Source: an uncultured Ignavibacteriota bacterium (GTDB lineage: Bacteria; Bacteroidota; Ignavibacteria; Tepidaquicellales; Tepidaquicellaceae). From it: a DNA stretch of 8,144 bases. The DNA lies in contig CALGOI010000338.1 in assembly GCA_937959065.1 (NCBI GenBank), positions 1-8,144 on the forward strand, written 5' to 3'. Within the stretch, counting starts at the first letter, position 1. Every line of letters begins with the position of its first letter. Both the position numbers and the translations under genes were made by a program. This document shows, piece after piece, positions 1 through 5,493 of the stretch. The notes beneath the pieces are model-generated. The model was not told the DNA's origin, did not search any database, and saw only the letters and a list, made by a program, of their open reading frames with translations.

Positions 1-965
1 AGTCCATTATACCGGGCCAAGGGACCTCCCAGTTCAAAATCAATCGGATGGAAAGGTATAATATTAATATTACATGGTATCATTCTGGAAAGTTTATCCA
101 GACGTTTGATGTCATTTGTTGTGTTATTCAAACCGTCAAAGTATATGTATTCATATGTCACTTTGTTCTTCGTCTTTTTATAAAAATACACTAATTCCTC
201 ATAAAGGTCCGGAAGACGGTTTTTAACCGAAGTTGGAATAATTGCTTCCCGTATACCATTATCCGTTGAATGCAGCGATAAAGCAAGCTTAACATGCTTT
301 ACACTTTCAAATCCCTCGGAAGTAATGTCATCAGCAAACTTTTTGATCTTTCCCTTAAATCCAACTGTCGATACCGTTATTTTTCTCGATGGAATCTGTA
401 AACCGTGTTCCGAAGTTAAAATGGCAAGGGACTTCAACATATTGTCATAGTTTAAAAACGGCTCCCCCATCCCCATAAAAACTAGATTAGTCGGAATAAT
501 GCCGGTGCATTTGATTACTCCATACACCTGGTTAACGATCTGGCTCACATCAAGATTTTTCTGGAAACCCATCTTACCGGTCGCGCAAAATTCACACCCT
601 ACATTGCATCCTACCTGTGTTGAAACACAAACAGTATGCCGCCTTCCTTCATTTATGAGTACAGTCTCAATTTTTAGATTACCTGTTACCTTAGATGAGG
701 TAATGCCAGGAAGTTCGAAGAGGAATTTCTTTGTATTGTACTTCTCCGAATCACTGACCTTATCCAGTTGAAGCTGAGATAGGTCAAAGTCATTTTTCAA
801 TTTCTCTTTGAGAGCTTTGGGGATACCAGTAATATCATCGATAACAGTTACACCTTTTCCATGTATCGAATCGAATATCTGCTTCGCTCTGAACCTCTGT
901 TCACCATGGGTAAGCAGATATTCCTGCAGCTCAGAGAAAGTAAGATTTAGTAAGTTATGCTTCAT
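1..965 (-). CDS. rlmN: RlmN-family dual-specificity 23S rRNA/tRNA adenine-C2 methyltransferase (3' end cut by window)
   Basis: My reverse-strand translation is open for 321 codons from ATG (963-965) to the window edge. The radical SAM motif CNVGCEFC supplies Cys120, Cys124 and Cys127 for the 4Fe-4S cluster. Cys113 in VCVSTQVGC matches the family's conserved catalytic Cys (Cys118 of E. coli RlmN). Other family signatures are CATGKMGF just after the cluster motif, FMGMGEPFLNYDN, RKITVSTVG, LALSLHS and PFHPID. By family knowledge the enzyme methylates C2 of A2503 in 23S rRNA and A37 in some tRNAs, in the cytoplasm, through a methyl-cysteine intermediate. The second catalytic Cys near the C-terminus should lie beyond the left edge, so I cannot see it; roughly 20-40 residues are missing. 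The start fits the family's N-terminal helical domain, and no good ribosome site precedes it. Cfr or an RlmN paralogue is possible, but the motifs fit RlmN better. Confidence 0.93.
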   Translation of the reverse strand, partial: MKHNLLNLTFSELQEYLLTHGEQRFRAKQIFDSIHGKGVTVIDDITGIPKALKEKLKNDFDLSQLQLDKVSDSEKYNTKKFLFELPGITSSKVTGNLKIETVLINEGRRHTVCVSTQVGCNVGCEFCATGKMGFQKNLDVSQIVNQVYGVIKCTGIIPTNLVFMGMGEPFLNYDNMLKSLAILTSEHGLQIPSRKITVSTVGFKGKIKKFADDITSEGFESVKHVKLALSLHSTDNGIREAIIPTSVKNRLPDLYEELVYFYKKTKNKVTYEYIYFDGLNNTTNDIKRLDKLSRMIPCNINIIPFHPIDFELGGPLARYNG

Positions 966-1079
966 GATCTTTACAAGTGTATAAATTAAGAAAAAAGAAG
1001 GAGAGATTGAAGAGGGAGTATTATAAACTTTACATTTGTTAGGAATAGTTGTACTATTTTTCTTTAATATGATAAACCA
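966..1079. promoter_or_regulatory. Divergent intergenic region between rlmN and the alpha/beta hydrolase gene
   Basis: These 114 bases separate two divergent genes and so must hold both promoters. They are AT-rich, with a purine-rich stretch at about 988-1018. On the minus strand, 974-981 reads TACACTTG, one base away from TAnnTTTG, but it lies only about 10 bases from the rlmN start and has no clear partner element. No hairpin of note and no small ORF were seen. Confidence 0.5.
1031..1038 (+). promoter_or_regulatory. Candidate Bacteroidota-type -7 promoter element for the hydrolase gene
   Basis: The sequence TACATTTG matches the Bacteroidota primary sigma factor -7 consensus TAnnTTTG at every fixed position. 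It lies 41 bases upstream of the hydrolase ATG, a plausible leader length. About 20 bases upstream, ATTGA (1006-1010) is a weak partial match to the -33 TTTG element. An 8-base degenerate match can occur by chance in AT-rich DNA, so its position is the main support. Confidence 0.4.
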
Positions 1080-1856
1080 ATGATAGATTATAAACTTATT
1101 AACCCCGATAAAGATGAAACTATACTGTTTGTACACGGATTAGCCTCCAATCTTAATTCATTTAACCGATGTATACAGCATTTCAAAGATGATTACCGAA
1201 TTCTGGCACTTTCGATGAGAGGACATGGCAATTCTCCTAAAACAGGATTCGGCGACATAAAAGATTACAGTGTGTCAGAAATGGCAAATGATGTACAGGA
1301 GATTCTTCGACATCTTAAAATAGATTCATTCCATTATGTTGGTCATTCTATGGGAGGAATAATCGGTTATGATCTTATAAATCGCAGACCAGAATATTTC
1401 AAAACATTCACAGCCTGCGGTTCACCCGCGTATGTAAGAATTCCTCAATGGATAGCACTCGCAGGAACTTCGCCACTGGTTAGAATACCTGAAAATGTTC
1501 TTGAAAAAATCGGGGGACAATTTATCTCGCGCTATTCAGGTAAGACACCCGGCTCGAGAAAGATTTTGAGGGATGAGGTAGTTCCGTTCATAAATTGGGA
1601 TGTTATGAGAAACTGTTTGGTCAACCTCAGTAATATCTCATATCTGGACGCAATAAAAGATATTACTGTTCCATTATTTTTAATCCACGGACAGTATGAT
1701 ATTTATAATATCTACATCAAACCTATACTGCGTATAATGCAGGGTAGAGAAACTTTCCGTTATGAATATATGAAAGGTGCAGGACACAACGCGCACCTGG
1801 ACTATCCTGACAAATTCAACACTTTGCTCGAAGAGTTTATAACAATTAACAAGTAA
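1080..1856 (+). CDS. Alpha/beta hydrolase with complete Ser-Asp-His triad
   Basis: A 258-residue single-domain alpha/beta hydrolase fold protein. It has an early beta-strand followed by HGLAS (His19-Gly20, the oxyanion-hole region), then SMRGHGNS (residues 45-52). The nucleophile elbow GHSMGG places Ser90 as nucleophile. IHGQYD gives Asp207 as the likely acid and GAGHNAH gives His236 as the base. The length is usual for the family. A lid/cap region lies at about residues 115-185. There is no signal peptide, so it is probably cytoplasmic. The family covers esterases, lipases, C-C bond hydrolases and haloperoxidase-like enzymes, and the sequence does not show the substrate. It is transcribed alone, divergently from rlmN, and its TAA stop directly abuts the stop of the opposing gene. 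No Shine-Dalgarno precedes the ATG. The triad is secure; a more specific function is not. Confidence 0.92.
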   Translation: MIDYKLINPDKDETILFVHGLASNLNSFNRCIQHFKDDYRILALSMRGHGNSPKTGFGDIKDYSVSEMANDVQEILRHLKIDSFHYVGHSMGGIIGYDLINRRPEYFKTFTACGSPAYVRIPQWIALAGTSPLVRIPENVLEKIGGQFISRYSGKTPGSRKILRDEVVPFINWDVMRNCLVNLSNISYLDAIKDITVPLFLIHGQYDIYNIYIKPILRIMQGRETFRYEYMKGAGHNAHLDYPDKFNTLLEEFITINK

Positions 1857-2726
1857 TTACTTTACAAGTGTCATCTTTTTTGTATCTGTAAAATTACCGG
1901 CTGAAAGTTTGTAAAAGTAAACACCACTTGCAAAACCTGATCCGTCGAAGTTCACCGAGTACTTTCCCGCAGTCATAAAATCATTTACCAGAATTGCGAT
2001 TTGTTCCCCGGCGGAATTGTAAACCTTTAGGGATACATTAGTATTCTCAAGTATACTGAATTTAATTTCCGTTCCGGGATTAAAGGGATTTGGAAAATTT
2101 TGCTGAAGCTCATACGATGTAACAATCCCACTACCTCCTCCGGGACCGGTTAGAGTAAAATTATCTACCCATACATGATCGGAACTTGACCCAAGTGTTC
2201 CGCCGTCGGCATGATAGTATTGTATCCCAATATAGACATAGCTTCCGGCGTATTTAGACAGGTCATAGCTTTTTTTGTGCCAAACTCCTACCGGACCGTC
2301 GACTTTAAAATAATCGATCGTTTCAAATGTCCAGGGTGTGTTATCTACGGTGGAAACCCATACTAGCAGCGAATCTTTGAAATTCCTGTCTACAGCTCCG
2401 CACCAAAATGATAAGGTATCACCGCTAACAATATTCTCAAGTTTTGGTGTTATAAGCCAATCATCGATAAGACCTTTGGCATTTGCATCTTCGAAATTAA
2501 ATCTCCAGTAGTATATACCGCTTTGGGCATTTTGAGTACCTAATAATACATACTCATGTGGTGAAATAACAGACGCAACATGAGCACTTGAATCACGATT
2601 TATATATTTCCAGCCCCGGTCGAAAATATCTTTATCGTTAAATTTTTCTTCCCATTTTATAGTGGAAGTCTGTGATAAGACCATTCCCGGAAGAATAAAT
2701 AATGAAATAATTATAAATATCTTCAT
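1857..2726 (-). CDS. Secreted T9SS-sorted protein with choice-of-anchor J/cleaved-adhesin-like domain
   Basis: A 289-residue exported protein. Residues 1-18 form a Sec signal peptide (MKIFIIISLFILPGMVLS, then Gln19). Residues of about 20-195 resemble the beta-sandwich choice-of-anchor J/cleaved adhesin family, including an EEKFND start, a GWKYINRD segment, DDWLITPKL, LSFWCGAVD and DHVWVDNFTL. After a Gly-rich linker (GPGGGSG), residues of about 204-289 form a T9SS type A sorting domain, with the signature NFPNPFNPGTEIKFSI (210-225) and the ending GVYFYKLSAGNFTDTKKMTLVK (split here only by description). By family knowledge this domain directs passage through the type IX system, after which it is cleaved and the protein is released or anchored to the surface. 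Its ATG overlaps the TGA of the upstream phosphoesterase gene by 4 bases (ATGA), so translation is probably coupled. The anchor J domain often binds carbohydrate or protein, but no ligand can be read here. Confidence 0.88.
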   Translation of the reverse strand: MKIFIIISLFILPGMVLSQTSTIKWEEKFNDKDIFDRGWKYINRDSSAHVASVISPHEYVLLGTQNAQSGIYYWRFNFEDANAKGLIDDWLITPKLENIVSGDTLSFWCGAVDRNFKDSLLVWVSTVDNTPWTFETIDYFKVDGPVGVWHKKSYDLSKYAGSYVYIGIQYYHADGGTLGSSSDHVWVDNFTLTGPGGGSGIVTSYELQQNFPNPFNPGTEIKFSILENTNVSLKVYNSAGEQIAILVNDFMTAGKYSVNFDGSGFASGVYFYKLSAGNFTDTKKMTLVK

Positions 2727-4321
2727 AGATCCCCCAGAAATTTAATTTTCAATCTTTGCTTGAACCCCTTTAAATAATTAACAGCATCTCCTGCCGTTAC
2801 AACATTCGAGGGGTATCCAAGATTCTCAAGTGCAGCTGCCACTCCTATCATATCTTTTTGAAATGAAGTCAGAGGCATATTTAAATAGAATTCTTTATCG
2901 GCATCCAGAAGCATCTCTCTGGGTTTTGTAATTGGCCAGGTGTTTGAATTTTTTATAGTGTTCCTGTTGAAAATCCCAAGAAAGTCCGGGGCATGAAGAT
3001 CCCGTTGAGTTAAATGAGGAAGCTGGTACTTCATGGAAAGAGTTTTTATCATAGATGAATGATGTAAAGTGTCATTATAAATTGTATTTGAATCAATATA
3101 TGCTGAGACAAAAACAGCCGGAACTCTGCGTCCCAACCTATCAAATGTGAAATCCATTTCACCCTTTGGCTGAAGTATATCCGGAGGTACCGCAGATGGA
3201 GGCTGAACATGATCAAATGTACCTCCGTGCTCGTCATATGTTATTACAAGAAGTGTATTCTTCCAATTATTCCCGGTTTGACTATTTGAATTCCTTATTG
3301 TCATATAAACATCATGTATCAATAACTCTCCGGCTAATACGTTTGAAGGAGTATAAAAATTCGCAAACACCGAATCCGGGGGATGCTCATCATTATGTTT
3401 TACAAACAATCTGGGTTCGATGAATGAATATTTAGGAAGGTTTCCGTTAGCTGCATCTATTTTAAATTGCTCATAGTAATCAAAATTTGTTGTTGTATGG
3501 ATCAATAGTGACGGGAAATGTATAAACAGTGTCAGAGGTATTATATCAACTGGATCGAAATAAACCTTCCACGATATTCCCCTGTCCTGGAGACGATTAA
3601 AAATTGTTGGATTGTCATTTAAAACCCATTTAGGATAAGGTGCATTATTTACATTTCCATTCGAAGTTGCTGCATTAAAAAAAGATCTGTTACAAAATGT
3701 CTGGCTCGGTACGCCGCAATACCAGTTATCACACACCGCAAAACTCCTCGCCAGCTGGCTGATTACCGGGACTGCGTCGGGAGGAAAACAACCCATTATT
3801 ATTTTATACTCGTAATATTCCGGAAATCTTCCTGCCCCGTTCCTGAATGTGTTTACATAATCAAGAACAATCCCGTTATTAGGATAAATGCCCGGAAGTG
3901 GATTAGGTAAGTTGTACGGAGGCAGCATTTGCTGCACACCAAGAAATCTGTTCGTGTCAGGGATAACGGTTCCAAACATTTGAGTGTTAATATGGGGATA
4001 CTCCTCACCCGGGTCGGGATTAGGATTTCCCATGTTGTATTCCTTGTGTACATATACACTGTCAACAAATTCAGATGAATCAGCATAAGGGGGAATAGGA
4101 TTGCTTAAATTTTTACCCGACACTCCATTAAATGTCTGACCCAGTGGCACACCATCTTCATATAAATATCCGAGCATATTATCAAAAGACCGGTTCTCCA
4201 TCATAAGGATAACTACATAATCAAATTTATCGAGATTAACCTGGCTGTTAACTGAATTAAATGTAAAGAAGAAAAGAATGATGAGGAATTTCCTCTTAAT
4301 TGATTTTAAGATAAGTATCAT
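2723..4321 (-). CDS. Secreted phosphoesterase, phospholipase C/AcpA-type acid phosphatase family
   Basis: A member of the phosphoesterase family that holds bacterial phospholipases C and the acid phosphatase AcpA. The frame is open from ATG 4372, but I choose the internal ATG at 4319-4321. It begins a clean signal peptide (MILILKSIKRKFLIILFFF, ending near NSVNSQ), and a GGGGG run sits 5 bases upstream. Numbered from the longer start, motifs are: MMENRSFDNMLGY (Glu59-Asn60, metal ligands by family), SQTFCNR (Thr225, in the place of the usual nucleophile region GPTxPNR), SFIEPRLF, YDEHGGTFDHVQPP (Asp380-Glu381, His382, Asp387-His388), DRLGRRVPAVFVS and HSSMIKTLSMKYQLP. The family hydrolyses phosphate esters or phosphodiesters, often phospholipids, outside the cytoplasm. 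There is no twin-arginine motif and no T9SS sorting domain, so Sec export to the periplasm is likely. It is the first gene of a two-gene operon. Substrate is unknown. Confidence 0.9.
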   Translation of the reverse strand: MILILKSIKRKFLIILFFFTFNSVNSQVNLDKFDYVVILMMENRSFDNMLGYLYEDGVPLGQTFNGVSGKNLSNPIPPYADSSEFVDSVYVHKEYNMGNPNPDPGEEYPHINTQMFGTVIPDTNRFLGVQQMLPPYNLPNPLPGIYPNNGIVLDYVNTFRNGAGRFPEYYEYKIIMGCFPPDAVPVISQLARSFAVCDNWYCGVPSQTFCNRSFFNAATSNGNVNNAPYPKWVLNDNPTIFNRLQDRGISWKVYFDPVDIIPLTLFIHFPSLLIHTTTNFDYYEQFKIDAANGNLPKYSFIEPRLFVKHNDEHPPDSVFANFYTPSNVLAGELLIHDVYMTIRNSNSQTGNNWKNTLLVITYDEHGGTFDHVQPPSAVPPDILQPKGEMDFTFDRLGRRVPAVFVSAYIDSNTIYNDTLHHSSMIKTLSMKYQLPHLTQRDLHAPDFLGIFNRNTIKNSNTWPITKPREMLLDADKEFYLNMPLTSFQKDMIGVAAALENLGYPSNVVTAGDAVNYLKGFKQRLKIKFLGDL

Positions 4322-4334
4322 TTGCGCCCCCGTT

Positions 4335-4347
4335 TGTGCTAAGCACA
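4335..4347. repeat. 13-base perfect palindrome upstream of the phosphoesterase start
   Basis: TGTGCT-A-AGCACA is a perfect inverted repeat, 6+6 bases around one central base. It sits 13 bases upstream of the preferred start of the phosphoesterase gene. As DNA it could be an operator for a dimeric regulator. As RNA it could form a 5-bp stem with a 3-base loop close to the ribosome site. No second copy was seen in the window, so its role is unproven. Confidence 0.4.
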
Positions 4348-4414
4348 GCTTTTGAATTACTTGAAATATCATACTAACAAATCAAAAAAACAATTCTTGC
4401 ATTAATCCCGTCAA

Positions 4415-4430
4415 AGTTGTAATTTCAACT
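4415..4430. repeat. Short inverted repeat upstream of the zinc-ribbon gene
   Basis: AGTTG and CAACT are exact 5-base inverted arms around the 6-base centre TAATTT. The repeat ends 17 bases before the ATG of the zinc-ribbon gene, where an operator would be plausible. It is short enough to be chance. Confidence 0.2.
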
Positions 4431-4447
4431 GAAAAAATTATTACACA

Positions 4448-5386
4448 ATGACTTTCGTTGCAGCAAAATGTCCCTCCTGCGGGGCTTCTCTAAAAGTACC
4501 TGACAATAAAGACTATGTTGTCTGTGAATTTTGTAAATCCAATGTTAAAGTAAGAGAAGCAATCCGCCTGTATACTGAAGTTGATATTCCCGATTGGCTT
4601 ATTCTGGCTGAGTCTGCGATGAATATGGGTAAATACTCAGAAGGTTTTCACTATTACATCAAAATACTTGAGGTCGATGCCAAAGTTGCAAAAGCATGGC
4701 TGGGGAGAGCTGAGGCAACCGGTAAATTACTTTTGCAAAATACAGGTAATCTGGGTTATAATCCGCAAATAATCCGTAATCCCGACGGAAGCACTCATAT
4801 TATTACTACAAATAATCCGTCCTCATCGACTAGGACTGTACACCTGAGAAATACCAGCGGACAATTCAAAGACATAGGGCAGATATTTGCTGAAATCGGG
4901 AAAGCCATAGGAAGTTCAAGCTATTATGACCAATCGACTATCCAAAAAGCCTTTAGATCTTATAATGATTATCTTACCGAAGTTAAAGCATATATTAATA
5001 ATGCAGAACGATTTGCCGAACCTGGGGAAATTGAAGAAATTAAGAGTAAATCTGTAGAAGTATTTACGGAAATAATAAGCGGAATTTATGATAAGCTGAA
5101 ATCCTCGTATTCCCAAAGTTTTCTTTCACACGACGACCTGTTCCCCGGGTATCTGGACTTTACAACCGGATATCTGTCTGACCTTGAGACCATTAGGCAA
5201 AATGATCCGGATAATATTGAATTAATCCGTCAGCTTTACAGGATCAGTAGTGAGAATGTAAAAACAGCTGATGATTTCCTAGCAGCGAGGAATTCACCGG
5301 ATCCGCGCCTTTCCGACTTTAGGAATAATATGTCGGCAAAAGAAAGTGAGTATATGGCAATCCTCGAGGAAGCCGCACGGAAGTAA
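4448..5386 (+). CDS. Zinc-ribbon and TPR-like protein of unknown function
   Basis: I do not recognise a named family for this 312-residue protein. It opens with a four-cysteine zinc ribbon: CPSCG (Cys8, Cys11) and CEFC (Cys26, Cys29), spaced 2-14-2, which should bind one structural zinc. Residues of about 50-84 look like one TPR helix pair (W50, A54, G61, Y63, W84), typical of protein-protein contact. Residues of about 95-140 are rich in Asn, Ser and Thr (NTGNLGYNPQ, TTNNPSSSTRT) and probably form a flexible linker. The remainder to residue 312 is charged and predicted by eye to be helical, ending in LEEAARK. It has no signal peptide and no clear membrane segment, so it is probably cytoplasmic. 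It lies divergent from the phosphoesterase operon and 107 bases upstream of the helicase gene on the same strand. A scaffold or nucleic-acid-associated role is possible but not shown. Confidence 0.85.
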   Translation: MTFVAAKCPSCGASLKVPDNKDYVVCEFCKSNVKVREAIRLYTEVDIPDWLILAESAMNMGKYSEGFHYYIKILEVDAKVAKAWLGRAEATGKLLLQNTGNLGYNPQIIRNPDGSTHIITTNNPSSSTRTVHLRNTSGQFKDIGQIFAEIGKAIGSSSYYDQSTIQKAFRSYNDYLTEVKAYINNAERFAEPGEIEEIKSKSVEVFTEIISGIYDKLKSSYSQSFLSHDDLFPGYLDFTTGYLSDLETIRQNDPDNIELIRQLYRISSENVKTADDFLAARNSPDPRLSDFRNNMSAKESEYMAILEEAARK

Positions 5387-5415
5387 TAACAATTTCACCG
5401 CAAGAAAGAAAGTTT

Positions 5416-5423
5416 TAAATTTA
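5416..5423 (+). promoter_or_regulatory. Weak candidate promoter for the helicase-EVE unit
   Basis: TAAATTTA matches TAnnTTTG at all but the last fixed base. TTTC at 5393-5396, 19 bases upstream, resembles the -33 TTTG element. The pair lies in the 107-base gap between the zinc-ribbon and helicase genes and would leave a leader of about 60 bases. AT-rich DNA makes such matches common. The helicase could also be read from the upstream gene, since I see no terminator hairpin in the gap. Confidence 0.25.
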
Positions 5424-5483
5424 CTCTCATCGAAAAAATAATTATCTTAGACAAGAAAGTAGATCAAACCGAATTTAAGATTC

Positions 5484-5490
5484 AGGAAAA
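5484..5490 (+). promoter_or_regulatory. Possible Shine-Dalgarno site of the helicase gene
   Basis: AGGAAAA lies just before the helicase ATG, with AGGA ending 6 bases upstream of it. It is the best match to a conventional plus-strand ribosome site in the window, although only four bases long, and it supports the start at 5494. Confidence 0.35.
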
Positions 5491-5493
5491 GAA

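Larger units (their letters stand above)
4322..4447. promoter_or_regulatory. Divergent intergenic region between the phosphoesterase operon and the zinc-ribbon gene
   Basis: These 126 bases separate two divergent units and should hold the promoters of both. The half next to the phosphoesterase has a short GC-rich island (GCGCCCCCG, 4324-4332) in otherwise AT-rich DNA. It also holds a 13-base palindrome, listed separately, and a weaker inverted repeat AGTTG-6-CAACT lies at 4415-4430. I could not fix a convincing -33/-7 promoter pair on either strand. If the phosphoesterase instead starts at 4372, its coding region would cover the first part. Confidence 0.45.

Noticed and set aside
499..771. 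Plus-strand open frame of 90 codons
   Set aside because: It lies wholly antisense to rlmN, whose reverse-strand frame carries strong radical SAM motifs. It has no family resemblance and no ribosome site.
969..1871. Exact 12-base direct repeat CTTTACAAGTGT at 969-980 and 1860-1871
   Set aside because: About one or two shared 12-mers are expected by chance in a window this size. The second copy is explained by the coding end of the T9SS gene, and no mobile gene or target duplication accompanies the pair.
2723..2726. Possible frameshift splitting one phosphoesterase-T9SS protein into two genes
   Set aside because: The downstream protein has its own complete signal peptide and an ATG at the overlap, and the phosphoesterase reaches the usual end of its family domain.
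3166..3423. Plus-strand open frame of 85 codons
   Set aside because: It is antisense to the catalytic DEHGG region of the phosphoesterase and shows no recognisable domain.
5387..5493. Possible terminator or small RNA between the zinc-ribbon and helicase genes
   Set aside because: I found no stem of useful length followed by T residues and no conserved RNA-like structure, only AT-rich sequence.
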